A stretch of DNA of 64,000 nt from Phytophthora sp. 'mugwort' (GCA_033558025.1 JAUCEF010000016.1:3534001-3598000); one strand, 5' to 3'; numbered from the stretch's first letter, positions 21,633 through 32,935 are shown. Translations and numbers: made by a program. The notes: generated by a model from the sequence alone, not told the origin.

Positions 21633-23075
21633 CAGTGCCGGCACTAATTCTAAGAACGGCACATTTTTGGCATTTTGGCCACTAGAACCGTTCAGACGCG
21701 TTGAGAATTGGCCGATCAACGCAGCTCGGCGAGATGCGTCGATTGGTGGTGTCCATTTCGCATTCTGAGCTGGATTGACGAAGCTGCAGAAAATAACGCC
21801 CCCGGGGGGTGGCAAAAAATATACGAATGATGACGTATATTTCGTTTCATACATGCTTAGCGGCGTTGCTTGACTTTGGTTGGGCGTTGATTGTGATAGG
21901 CACAACGGCAGCACCGCGCCAGACAGGTTTCGTCTTCGGGGGAGGTCTGAGTGATGCGAAGGGGTCCGCGTTTACTGAAATCGAGCAGGGCCAGATGCTT
22001 GCCTTCGAGACAGCAATTGGAGTCTACAGGCCATGCAACGCAGCTGGGGCAGTCCAAGACTGTCGTGTACCAGTATCGGAAGGACCCCGAGGGGTACACA
22101 ACGAAGCAACGATCCGGCAGACCGTCTAAGATGACGGCAAAGGCGTCCAGGCGTCTCCTTCGGGCGGCCCACACGGGGAAGTTCAGTTCTTCTCAGCTGA
22201 AGGATGACCTGTAGTTGCCGATAAAGGCTCGGCGTGTCCGTGGTATTCTTCATCACACCCCGACGCTAAAGACCAAGAAGCGAAGGAAGGCTCCAGCTAT
22301 GAAACCTCGCCACAAGGTGGAGCGGGTGGCATGGGCATATCCAAGGGCAAGATGGACGGAGACGTGGAAGATGGTTGTCTTTAGCGACGAGAAGAAGTTC
22401 AATCGGGATGGCCCAGATGGGTTCCAGTATTACTGGCACGATCTCCGCACCGAAGAGCAAGTCTACTCGAAGCGCCACTCCGGAGGGGGGTCGGTCATGG
22501 TGTGGGGTGGCGTGGGGTGCGTTTTCCTCGCAGGGCAAGTCGAAATTAGCAATTCTTTCGGGCACCCAGAACAGCATGAAGTACGTGCAGACGCTAGAGA
22601 AGTACCTACTGCCGTTTGTAGAGGAGAAAGACCAACTCGCATGCTTCTTCCAGCAAGACAACTGCTCGATTCATGTATCCAATTACGCCAAGGACTGGCT
22701 TCAAGTTCAAGAAATCGCCGTTCTACCGTGGCCTGCGCTGTCTCCGGACTTAAATCCGATCGTGAACATGTGGGGGAAGCTAACTTGTCTCGTTTACCCC
22801 GATGGCAAGCAGTACCAGTCCAAGGAAGACCTCACGCGCGCGGTTCTCAAGGCTTGCTACAAAATTGACCAGCCATACTCGCTATCCTCATCAATTCGAT
22901 GCCGGATCGCTGTGCTACTGTTCTTAAGGATAATGGCGAGAAGGCTGCGTACTAACGATGCATAAACAACGCCGCTGTATGAAACGAAATATACGCCATC
23001 GTTCGAACACTTTGAGCGGTTCTAGTGGCCAAAATGCCAAAAAAATGTGCCGTTCTTATAATTAGTGTGGCACTG
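21633..23075 (+). mobile_element. Tc1/mariner-like DNA transposon with inverted termini
   Basis: Ends match as inverted repeats: CAGTGCC...CACTAATT.TAAGAACGGCACATTTTTGGC at 21633 onward, and its complement ending CACTG at 23075. The right end is followed by TA; the left flank is TC, so one copy of the TA target has mutated. The homology then continues with CGTATATTTCGTTTCATACA, found near 21832 on the left and about 22975-22996 inverted on the right. The left repeat carries about 120 bp of extra sequence (roughly 21705-21825). Total length 1443 bp is typical. It encodes the broken transposase listed next. Confidence 0.8.
21951..22968 (+). pseudogene. Tc1/mariner transposase, DD34E with mutated last Glu
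   Basis: HTH part: KTVVYQYRKDPEGYTTKQRS, then GRPSKMTAKASRRLLRAA (21951-22214). A stop at 22212 interrupts it. The DDE_3 core follows: [19 protein letters not shown] with the first Asp, a frameshift near 22510, [18 protein letters not shown] with the second Asp, and [18 protein letters not shown]. In the family the last motif is NPIENxW; here the catalytic Glu codon reads GTG (22762-22764), giving Val. With a stop, a frameshift and loss of a catalytic residue the protein cannot be active. Confidence 0.85.
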
Positions 23076-25181
23076 TAGGTCCTACCATGCACGGTGGGCA
23101 GCTTCTGTTTTCGAGGACTAATGATTGGCTGACCGTTTACATGCAGGCGACCACAATATGCCAGGGAAGTCGATATGTGTCAGGTGATGTGTGGCACAAA
23201 ACCCGATCTCACAGGTTGAGTCCTGTGAATTAATCAAGGTGGTGTTGGCGAGGCTTTTGTTACATGATAGGGTGGTGAATGTCAAGGAAGATATCACTAC
23301 TGACAGGATGTTTGTCATTGGTGCTGCTTCTAGAAGTGGTAGTCTTCCGACGCACCGCGACGCGTTGGTCGCACGCTACTGAGTGATTAATGATTTGCAT
23401 ATAATCGTCAGGGCGCAAGCTGCATTATCGACATGCTTTAGGACGAATAACACACCACGCTCACTCTACAGTTTGACAGCAAAGGAAACTACTTTATTTA
23501 CGAATTCCAAGTATTTTCCATTTTAGCTTTCACTGAATGCCCAGTACTAGTCTTTTTATATGTCTTCCAAGGTCGTCGAGCACATCTAGCCTTGACTAAG
23601 ACACTGATCTGGGTCATTCATTCGAATGTTTGCAAAATGAGATTGGATTAAAAATTGATACCCATCCCGAAGGATGCTCGGACAATACTTGTTCCTTCCA
23701 CCGAGAGATTCAATAGAACATGGGGTCAGTTTCCGAGGCGCACCTGATACTCCTGCACACACAACGCCCACACTGCGCGAGCATCGGTGTTCCAAGATGT
23801 TCGCCGACATATACCAATCGACCAGTAGGCTTGTGAACTCACATCTGATACTTTATGCACAGTCGAGTCCCACCTTGACCCGCGCTGGTCTTTCCGAATT
23901 GCTTTCCAGGCGTGACGCTTTGCCTGCGAAAGACATAAGACATGTAGGAGTCCTACTAGGCCCGTACAACCCCCCCCCCAAGGTGATACGTATCACTGAT
24001 ACCTGAGTCTCGGATTACAGGACTTATGTTAATTCATGCCCGTGCTACGTTGGTAAGCGCAATCGCGCACATGACGAGGACAGGTGAGAGTCCCTTCGTT
24101 CGCCCGCGCTGTACCATAAGGTTCAAGATTTGGCTTGCAGGAAATACCGAGGAAGCTTCGGACAAGAAAATCCATAGTGAATCCCTATGGTCGACTTCAG
24201 CGTGGGAAGTCAAGGCTAGCCGTTCGCAATGAGCGTTGGTGGCGTTGCACTGCAGCTTGCAGGTGCTGGTGGTGAGATTAGCGGATGATCAATCCAGGGG
24301 GGCGCCGAGCATCAGGCTCCTCATTTGACCACAGCGCGTGCTTTCTCCTTTGCATGGAAGCAGTCAAAGCTCCTCATACCCGATATGAACGCGTCTCCGG
24401 TACGAGAAAATCCACCTGTGAGGATCGGAAAGACACTCTGCCAGCTTATTCGAGTCCCACAAGAAAGCGTTGCCTCGAAACTTTTTGGATTCATGTCAAG
24501 CAGTACGCCATGTCTCCGGGTATGCCAGCCTCGCAGCAAAATCCACGCGTACCGCAGTGGTGTCATTGATCCATCCATACTCAAAGGCAAAAGACTCAAT
24601 TACTGACAGACAGAGAGCGATATTCACACTCCGACATGGGTTGCTGGTCAAGAGTCATGAGTAACGTGTGACGTTCGTGGCACCTGCGAGGACTCGAAGC
24701 TAAAATTTGACGGGGTGTTACCACTGGAAAAGTTGCAGTATGTTGCAGCGTAGGTTTAATGCTTCATCACACGTGTATTCGACAATGTCGTCTTCTCAAT
24801 ACGTTGCTGTATCAGAGGTTATGCTGTACAACGGTGTTGAAGTGGCTCCAGAAACACGAAAGGCAAACGCTCCATCTCAAGGTAAGCCACGCACAGCGGC
24901 AACACCGCTGACCGCTGAACTAAAGTCCGGCGCAACGCAGCTGGATTTTCTTGCCGGGTGAGAATGCCCAAACTTCGCTATGTTTTGCCTTTGATGCGAG
25001 CGCGTACTGAGTATTGTTGCCGCAACTTTATTCAGATGCCCCTGAGTCACTTTTCGATATTTTTTGCTGTTTGCCGACGAGGGAAAAGTTGCCGTTTGAT
25101 TTGCTGTCACGGTCACTTCAAGGCCACCCTTTCCTTGGTGCGAGAGAGGGGCCAGCAGACACGTTGAACTGTGAGCGTCAT
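23076..25181. other. No recognisable gene (2.1 kb)
   Basis: Open frames exist but carry no known motif. The most protein-like are 24325-24606 (plus) and 24782-24961 (plus, ending ATQLDFLAG with GTGAGA directly after, a possible donor site), followed in another frame by 25014-25205 (SDAPESLFDIFCCLPTREKL). No splice choice I tried gave one continuous frame. Confidence 0.4.
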
Positions 25182-25200
25182 CTGTCATTCCACAATTCGC
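25182..25200 (+). promoter_or_regulatory. Candidate oomycete core promoter of MYB paralogue 3
   Basis: CTGTCATTCCACAATTCGC fits the composite initiator (TCATTCC) plus flanking element (CAATT) arrangement reported for oomycete genes. It lies 104-122 bp before the ATG at 25304. Pattern match only. Confidence 0.45.
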
Positions 25201-25303
25201 TGTGAAGGCCGCAAGCCTAAACTGATTACCACTCCCGGTACCCGCCGTACAATATATTGTTTTATTCCCTCCTTTGGGAATCCCAATCTATTAACTACTG
25301 GAT

Positions 25304-25822
25304 ATGAAGCACGGCATCTGGTCCGAAGACGAGCACGACCGCTTCCTGCTTGCAATCAAAGAGTACCCTCGAGGTCCATGGGGCTCCATCGCCTCGGCAG
25401 TCGGCACAAGATCCGTCCGACAAGTGCAGACTCACACACAAAAGTACTACGAGAAGATCATGCGGAGAGTGCGCGGGTTACGCAAGGACCGCAAGACGTG
25501 GGCACGAGTCGAGCACCGCATTGACGACGATGTGCTCACGTTCTGTGAGTTCATGAAGAGTATGGGCAGCAACAAAGTCATGGTGAGCGACCCTGATGTG
25601 CTTAAGATCAACACAAAAGTGATAGTCTCCCCGCCGTCCAGTACCAGCTCAAGCCCCTGCACCAGCCCCGTGCAGTTCCATCTCAGCCTCGAAGAGAGCT
25701 GCTCCGAACCTGAAGAGGAGCTCGACGCAACCGAACAACCACTGGACTTTGGCACCAGTACACTGGACTTACCGCCGCTGGAAGAGGCACTCGACTTTCT
25801 CATCTCAATGATGGAGCAGTGA
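25304..25822 (+). CDS. SHAQKYF-class MYB-related protein (paralogue 3)
   Basis: A 172-residue single-repeat MYB protein, very close to the copy at 8351. It begins directly with the SANT repeat (HGIWSEDEHDRFLLAIKEYP), has THTQKYYEKI, basic RGLRKDRKTW and VEHRIDDDVLTFC. An acidic Ser/Pro-rich region follows (EESCSEPEEELDATEQP), which could be an activation region, and it ends PPLEEALDFLISMMEQ. Presumed nuclear DNA-binding regulator. It is separated from its paralogues by about 16 kb, mostly transposon-derived, plus the VPS9 gene. Convergent with the FAIM-like gene 190 bp away. Confidence 0.88.
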   Translation: MKHGIWSEDEHDRFLLAIKEYPRGPWGSIASAVGTRSVRQVQTHTQKYYEKIMRRVRGLRKDRKTWARVEHRIDDDVLTFCEFMKSMGSNKVMVSDPDVLKINTKVIVSPPSSTSSSPCTSPVQFHLSLEESCSEPEEELDATEQPLDFGTSTLDLPPLEEALDFLISMMEQ

Positions 25823-26012
25823 CCAAATCAGCCGTCGGATATCATTTGACGAACAGCAACCCCCCAGCCTAAAAGACGCCGTGCATTGATGTCTATAAGA
25901 TCCGCGGATTAATAAGTATAAACCTCCCTCCCCTTCGTAAGAACTCATGTCTGCTATCACAATACCGCTCTGGCACCTCGTACTTCGCTTGCTTGGCCCA
26001 CAGCTATTGCTA

Positions 26013-28964
26013 CTAGTCTAAAGGCACGATATTTTCCTCGTCGACTACCAGAGTGTAGCTATAAAACTGCAGATACTGCGAGAAGAAAGCGCCCTCGAGC
26101 GTAATAAGCACCTTGAATGTGTGATCGTTCCACGTGAACGTGAACTCGCTGCCAGAATCCCACAACATATCGGTCACGCTCCGGTTCTGCAGCAGCGGCT
26201 CGCCATCCAGTAGAATGGAGCGGAAGCCGCCGCGAAGACCGTGCTGCAACTCCACGCAATGCCGTTCATCCGACCCCTCCATCTCAAAGATCCACCATAC
26301 TTGTTTCCACGGGAACGTGAACAGCAGCGCACTGGCTGGGTGTTTAATCTCTTCCAGCGTACAGTTCCACACGGTGTTGCCGTCGTCCAAGCTGAGCGTT
26401 CCCTTCCGTGAGAGCGGCACACCCTCACGACCTTGGGAGCTTGAGGCCAAAATGTTGCGCGACTCAAACACCGACATCTGCAAAATCGTCTCCTCCGCTA
26501 GGATCGTTCGGCAATTCTCGTCTGGGACCTTAAACCACGTGCGATTCGGGTGACCAATGCTGACCCAGCTCGGCGGCATAGCGTAGAGATTGTACAGTTC
26601 CTCTGATATCCGTACAAGTGTTCGCGGGGGGCCATCTTCGTTCTCACTTGCATTTTGTATGCTGAAGATGCTGCGGCTGGATGGACGACTCGTAAAGCTG
26701 CCGGATCGTGGCCGCGGCGGATCAAGTGCAACCCATCCTTTCTCTTTCGTAAGCCGTACGTACGACTCTTGTGTACGTGGTAGCGTGTACTCCATTTCAG
26801 CCGAGAAGAATGTGTTCGCGAAGAGATGTCGCACGATTTCGCTTGTCCTTTCCGGTGACAGCAGCACTTCTTTCTTTTCACTGATAACTCGGAAAAAGAA
26901 TTTGCCATTCTTTTTCTCAGGATCTTCATCCACAGCCTCCAGCACTTGGTCACCGCTAGGAGTTTGATCGAATAGCCAGCCGTTGCACGCACTATTTGCT
27001 GCCGGGTGCGACGCGCTAGCCACCTTGATATAAGTAATGCGGCTTCCTGGTGGGGTGTACTGTAGACTGCTCTCAAACACGGTGCCCGCTGTCATAGGAG
27101 CCACACCAGGCAATCTGGGGCACTCGAAATCCGGCGCCGAGCGTAAATACACTGGCACTAACACACGGTAAAACTTGGGTAAATCGCGCGTGACGGCATA
27201 TCCCTGAACCTGTTCCAGAAGCAACTTATAAGGAGAGTGCAATTGTCGCTCACATATCCACCCCACATCGTGTCGTAGCTTCACAAATCCTATCTCCGGA
27301 AGCTCAACTTCACCAGCGTCAGCAAGGGCTGGTGGCACCGCAGGTACAAGCCTTTCGCTGCACTCAACTAGCGTATCTTTCAGGCGTTTACGTCTGCCTG
27401 GAGGACTGGAAGGGGCTGACGAGCTTGACACCGCAATCCTCTTCCCGCCTGCAGGTGTTGGAAGCACTTCCACGTCATCCAAGACCCGATAAAATAGTCG
27501 CTCTACCTGTCGCACTTTGGGCTCTGCCATCGGCTCGAGCACCACCTGTCCATCCATTGTAGTCTCAAAGATCCAACCGCCATGGCATGATAACGGTGCA
27601 TTTAACGTCGCAAATGGTTTGTCTTCAGTTGATACCTCAGCACCAATCTCTCCGCCTCCAGCGCTAATTTTACGCTCCATGGACTTGGGGCTTGTTGCAC
27701 TGCCCGCATGACTTCTTGAGCAATTGCATCGAGAGTTTTTGTCCTTGCACACACGCACGTACGTAATCTTACTGCCAGGTGGCGTGAATCGCTGTGAAGC
27801 CTCGACGATCGAGTGCAACTTGAAGCCCTTTCCTGAACGCTGTGCCATAATATGCGGTGCCACACGAATACCCACTGGGATCTTCACCACGTAGAAGAAA
27901 TGGTCATACTGGATGTCGGGCTCAGTTGCAAGTCGCTCTAGCACTTTAATCCCTGAATTCAGCGTCTCAAACAGCCATCCGTCCTCGTACGCGAGCTTCA
28001 CAAAGGTCACTCCACTCTGTGGGCAACGATACGTTTCATGACATTCGATAATCTCCTCTGCGTTCTTGAACACGTGTCTGGAAATCACGGGCGCAAGCAG
28101 ATCCGGCGCCTTGCGCAGCTCAATTGGCACCAAGACGCGGTAGTAGAACCTGCCTTTGTTCACAATTGCTTTCTCGGTTTTCGGCAACGGCTCAAGAAAC
28201 TGTTTTTCTGTTGTAACGCCCGATTCTGCGGCTTTCTTTGCCTCCTTGGTCGACAGCATCATAAATGCATTCTCGACGTGCGCGAGTCGAATAAACCACG
28301 TCGGGGCGTTTGATACCCCAAATAAGCATTGAAGGCGTCCACTGCTGGCCACCACCTCTTCTGGCATCTTCATGACACTGTAAACTGATCATAGCAACAC
28401 AAACAAAAGCATCAGTGAAAGCTCGAAGACACTATGACACACAAAGTCTTCAGCCGCTGAGCTACCATTGCGGTCTTGCTGTTGCATCTGCTGCCTGTTC
28501 CTGGCTGACGACGTGCGTCCGTTGGCCTGCTTGGAGAGCTCCTGGATTCGCACGACCTTGTAATCGCTCTCTGCCAGGGATGTCGCGCGGCGTCGCATGT
28601 CGTCGAGATCCGCAGCCTCACCGCCGTTTTCAGCATTCTCGCCTGCCATAGAAGCACCCAGCTCGCCAAAGTCAATCGAATAGAGCTTGGAGTCGTGCAG
28701 TACGCGGTAGAATCGCGACTCTTTGAGCACCGCGTTGCGCAGCGTACGGGCCGCAGACACGGCCCGGTTGCGTGTTATGGGGGGGGTTACGCCATCGCCT
28801 GGAGCCTCCAGAGCTGCGAGAGCCGCTGCCACTTCCTCCTCGTCGCTCTTCTGCGGGATCAGACGCCCGTAGAACGCCGTGGACGCCGGCACGGCGCCTC
28901 GCACCCGTGACTCCATTTCGCTTCGGGGGGTCAATTGAAACTGGAAGAAAGTCGCTTGCTTCAT
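26013..28964 (-). CDS. Large FAIM-domain protein with repeated FYRVL modules (two exons)
   Basis: Exon 1 is 28441-28964 and exon 2 is 26013-28377. The 63-bp intron (28378-28440, GTGTCATAG...TTTACAG) joins EDFV to VMKMPEEVV in frame, giving 962 residues. Six similar modules run along the protein, each with a FYRVL-type strand (FYRVLHDSKL, FYYRVLVPIELRKAPD, FFYVVKIPVGIRVAPH, LFYRVLDDVEV, FYRVLVPVYLRSAPD, FFFRVISEKK) and most with a later GW-[LI]-FE-like strand; they look like SH3-type small beta domains. The last 150 residues resemble FAIM (Fas apoptosis inhibitory molecule): WNCTLEEIKHPAS, HCVELQHGLRGGFRSILLDG, FTFTWNDHTFKVLI. Function unknown. The ATG at 28964 is the first in frame; MESRV at about 28919 is an alternative. 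Confidence 0.75.
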
Positions 28965-29060
28965 GTGGTGCACATGTCAACGTAAAAGGCAGAAATTACA
29001 TGCATAGACAAGTTAAAAAACAGATGAAGTCATCCAGGTAGTCATTCATGTATGAGGAAA

Positions 29061-30175
29061 TTACAGATCGGTTCGCTCGCCAGAGGCATTGGGCACGGGC
29101 TCAGCCAAGTCCTCGTCGCGATGGGCTGAGATCTCCATATCCTGCATGACGTTAGAGAGCGTGGCCTCTTCCTGCTCGTGCTTCTTTTTCTGCTGCTTTT
29201 TGATGCGCTCCAAAAGGTCCGGCAGGTATTCGTCCTCGTACTGCTTGGCGGCCTCGTCAATGGCGGCGAAAAACTCGGGCATGCCCTCACCAGTGGCAGC
29301 GGACACGCCCACAGACGTGAGATTGTTGTAGAACTCCTCAAGGACGAGACTCAGCGAGCGCGACAAGCTTCCCATGTAGCTGTCATCCTGCACCTCGTCC
29401 AGCGCAGTCTGAAAAGCCTCAAAGTCTGTCATCCACTCGGTAGCGAAGTCATGACGCATCACGTCGATCTTGTTGAACACGACCACGAACGGCAGCTTCA
29501 ATTTGTACAGGATGCTACAAGCGTACAGCATGTTGGACATAAACGTGTTGGGGCTGGCCGTGCGCGGCGTGTCCACCACGTATACGATAACGGACGGGAA
29601 TGTGGACGCTAGCGACTCGGTGATGATCTGGCCTGACGCCGACCACGTGAAAGCCTCGATCTGTCCGGGCGTGTCCACAATAGCGTAACTGGCAGCAGCA
29701 ACAACATAGATAACATCTCAAGTTAGTAAACTTTACTTTACTAGCAGCTAACTGCCGGCACGTACTCGAGGTCGCCACTGCGCTTGCCGAGCAAGTCGAT
29801 GACCTGGTCAAAACGCGTGGCGAAGAGATTGAGCGAGGTCATGATAGCGCCGTTGGGGCCGAGTCCGTACTCGGTCATGACCTGCTTGTAGTCTACCGTA
29901 TCGCGTATGTCCACGTTGGCCGTATAACCCGTCTTGCGCACTGCCGGGTCCAGGTTGATCACGTAGTTGCGCAGCCCCGTGTCCACGCCGTAAGCCGCCA
30001 GACGCTGCATGAGCGTCGTCTTGCCGCTGCCGGCCATGCCAATCACCAGGACGGTCACGGGCTTCGGGTAGATCTTGGGCAGACTCGGGTCCTTGGCCGC
30101 GGCGGCATATGCATTGGTCGGGGCAGGGGGCGGCACGGCGGCACCGGCGTCGGACGGCGCAGCTGGGGTCGCCAT
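29061..30175 (-). CDS. GPN1: GPN-loop GTPase 1 (XAB1-type)
   Basis: Two exons, 29766-30175 and 29061-29688. The 77-bp intron (29689-29765) has a GTACGT donor and CTGCCAG acceptor and joins GDL to [12 protein letters not shown] in frame, giving 345 residues. Motifs: P-loop GMAGSGKTT (about 46-54), the defining GPN triplet in [10 protein letters not shown] (about 103-112), G3 DTPGQIE, G4 FNKIDVM, and a charged C-terminal coil ([17 protein letters not shown]). GPN1 in other eukaryotes is an essential GTPase for assembly and nuclear import of RNA polymerase II. The start at ATG 30175 is chosen because MATPAAP begins the usual low-complexity N-terminus; the frame is open further upstream (to 30340), probably 5'UTR. 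Confidence 0.92.
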
Positions 30176-30452
30176 TGGTCTCGCTGGTTGATAAGTGACG
30201 AAAATGGGCATACAGAATGGGTCGTTGTTGATTAGTAATCGAATGTATGTACTAATTAAAGGTATAGCTCCCAAAACATGGGCACGTTGAAGTGGAATAA
30301 CCCATTTCAGAACTTCGAGAGGGCGTTGCGCATCCGACACACGTGTTAGTCGTTGAGGTCTCTAATGTGGGGGGATATACTAATTGTCGATGTCCATGAA
30401 GTTACAATAGGTGTTGCGTAGTCGCCGTAGCCGTTGCAGTAGTCGGCGTGGG

Positions 30453-30580
30453 GTGCCTGTAGTCGACGTCGGTGTCCTCGTCGTTGGTATTGGCGTCCTC
30501 GTCGTTGGGGTGGGTGTCCTAGTTGTAGGAGCGGATGTCCTAGTTGTCGGAGTCGGTATGGCCGCCCTTGGGGTGGGGGT
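30453..30580. repeat. 21-bp minisatellite
   Basis: At least four tandem units of the form GTCCTNGTYGTNGG..., each 21 bp, from 30474 to about 30557, with weaker units on both sides. In the minus frame they read as PTPTTRT repeats, but that frame has no independent support as a gene. Confidence 0.7.
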
Positions 30581-30759
30581 GCTGGACGTCGTCGACATGC
30601 GATCAAGGTATCGGCCGTATCGGTGACGATGTTTGTTGCTGTGCTGAAGAGTGACACGGTATAATACCAGGATCGCGAGCGCGCTATCGAAGCTACAGTA
30701 CCGGGTTTGGTTGAGGTGAAGACAGGATAACGACGGTATCCCTGCCACGATTCAGACAA

Positions 30760-31600
30760 CCCTTGTGAGGCGGTTCAGAAAAGAGAAACCGCAGCGATTC
30801 CTGAGTGCATGGCAGAAGCGACATTGGAAAGGACTGCAACCACGCGTCAACGACATCATCAGCTTCAAAGCGTCGAGGTCTATGCACGATCACATCTTTC
30901 GACAACATCATGGGGCGCTGTACTATACAGACTGTGCGACCGAGGTTCAGCGGTCGTAAGGTCAATGGTACGTTTGCCATGTCGGTGATACCCCAGCCTG
31001 CATTTTCGGTGGCTTGGACCGCGCTTGAGATAGTTTTCGGTGGTAACTCGATGGGACATCGGGAAGAGACGGGGGGGGGGTCTATCATACTTAACGAACG
31101 CTTACAAATTGTGAAAACTGGCCCAGGTCTCTGACTTCTACTGGCAACTGGATTCGCAGCGTAACCTTCTCGTACGAGCTGCAACCGATAGTGCACTTCG
31201 GGGCTCGGGCAAAACAAGCTCCATCAGCTCCGCTGAAGCACTGGATGAGAAACCGACGCTCACGGGTCCCATGGCCACGAGCATAGCAATGCTCGTACGG
31301 TACCCCGTGTCTGTTGTCCGCCATCCGAGCTTCGGCGTACGGATACAGGCGTGAGTCTAATTCGGAGAGCGCGACGGCGAACAAGAACATGTCGGCGGTG
31401 GCGTCATTTTGCTCGTCCATTATGACCTCCGACCATTGGAATTTAGAGGGGTACCCACAGCAATGCTCATGCTTGCGATGATGTACTTGCAGGCAACCCA
31501 AGTCCGACTACTTGACATCGGATTCTGATGTAAGCAAAATGTTCCTCGATTTGAGGTCGCGGTGCAGTATTTTCAATTCTAGAGAGTAGTGGAAGCTTGA
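30760..31600 (-). pseudogene. TKL-type protein kinase pseudogene
   Basis: The minus strand at about 31530-31590 reads ILHRDLKSRNILLTSES, a typical catalytic loop, then a TAG stop soon after. The same frame goes on to WSEVIMDEQNDATADMF and LFAVALSELDSRLYPYAEA, the APE-to-helix-F region with its substitutions. The activation segment is scrambled. Downstream frames to about 30760 (VPLTLRPLNLGRTVC and FEADDVVDAWLQSF) may be its C-terminal extension; I do not recognise them. It resembles oomycete TKL kinases and is related to the fragment at 44932-45570. Confidence 0.65.
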
Positions 31601-31821
31601 GGTGGTCGATGATCGCTATTATTTTTATTTCCGCTAGCAAGGCGTTGATCTACCGTCGTCGCCTTGATCACGACGGTATTTTCGCGATAGAGGACGACGT
31701 CGTTCCTGACGGTGGCGCTGTCATTGACGCAGATGCCAAGGCGGGTCTGCTTGAGCTCTTGAATCCGAAGAGGTCGTATAGTATCGGATATGCTCGAGTT
31801 CGAGTTGGTGCGTCAATTTGT

Positions 31822-32036
31822 TGTGACGTAACCACGTCGACTATTTGGTTATCAACATATATTAACCATCTGATAGCGTAGAATATCATCGGATCTGTAA
31901 GTTGAACTTCTACTGCAATATTGCAGCTGAACTGCAACAGCAAGCTCTAGTAGCCGACGACAGCAAACCGACAGACGATCTAAGGTAAATACATTCTCAC
32001 TTTGCTTTTTTCCATCGTGTTACCAAGCTACGTCAC
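31822..32036 (+). repeat. 5' LTR of the gag-only element
   Basis: 215 bp beginning TGTGACG and ending CGTCACA, a 7-bp terminal inverted repeat. It matches 46766-46981 (minus) over its length and the split copy at 49347-51331. Immediately downstream TAGTAGCACTTGTGC is a likely primer binding site, one change from the TGGTAGCACTTGT of the Gypsy element. Confidence 0.8.
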
Positions 32037-32164
32037 ATAGTAGCACTTGTGCTCAAGGCCATCGAGTCGTCCAAGCTTCCTCCGCCATCGTGCCAGCCGT
32101 CGCAAGTCATGGAGCAAAGTTCAACGAGCAATTAGCGGCTCAAAGCGCACGCTTTGAGACTTTG

Positions 32165-32530
32165 TGTTACGGGGTTACATAAAGAGTGACAAGTCACTCT
32201 TCAGAGCGGGTGTACCCAAGTACGCTAAGTGATGAAGGCAAACATCACTATGACGTCAACGGTAATGGCGTCATGGATAGGTACCACAGATATGGTACAA
32301 AGACCTTAGAGCCACTCAATAGGATAACATCTAGGGAACTTTATAGGTGACTAATAGTTAGTATGTAGACGCACTAAAAGGGGTCACCTATAAATATACT
32401 CAGTCTTAATTCTACCTAATTTTGGTAACAGTCCCACAGGCCAGGGACTAGTGAACTGCCGTTCACTGAGGGTTTGTATACTCTCCGGAAGCACACTTCC
32501 TGTGCGCAAGGTGTTGTGTGCCCCGTCACA
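32165..32530 (+). repeat. 5' LTR of the Gypsy element
   Basis: 366 bp, TGTTACGGGGTTACAT to CCCCGTCACA. It holds a TATAAATA box at about 32389-32396. TGGTAGCACTTGTAGTC at 32533 is the likely primer binding site; I cannot name the tRNA with confidence. Confidence 0.88.
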
Positions 32531-32598
32531 CCTGGTAGCACTTGTAGTCAATCCACGCCTACGCGGCTTACTACCTTAAACCTCTGGGTCCTAGCAGC

Positions 32599-32935
32599 AT
32601 GGACCGGAATGAGTTTCCTCATCTGAACGACTCACAGTTCGAGTCCGTTCGTAAGATGACTGGCATCTTTGGAATGGATGCCTTTTTTTTATGCAGCTTG
32701 GCGTCGTCAACGCAAGCTGAGCAGGTCGAACGCGTTGACGCGTTCGACATGTATGAGCAGGGGCCCATCGAACATGTTCGGAGCAACCTGCAAGTTCCGG
32801 CCGAAACCAAGCCGTTGAGGCTGAAGGTAAGCACGAGGGGAAGGAAAGTGAAAACTTTCACTTCTGGGTGCGAGAAGTTGAGCTTGCAATGGATGCGGCT
32901 CTCATCTCTTCGGAGCACCTCCGAGTGATTTTCGT
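32599..32935 (+). pseudogene. Gypsy gag, N-terminal part
   Basis: From ATG 32599: MDRNEFPHLNDSQFESV, a probable extra segment, then KPLRLKVS and, after a shift, FWVREVELAMDAALISSEHL, a block typical of gag in oomycete Gypsy elements. The reading stops making sense exactly at ATTTTCGT (32928-32935), where the inverted block begins. The continuation is on the minus strand at the other end of that block. Confidence 0.7.

Noticed and set aside
30453..30580. Regular repeats resembling a CRISPR array
   Set aside because: Tandem 21-bp units without unique spacers, in a eukaryotic genome: a minisatellite.
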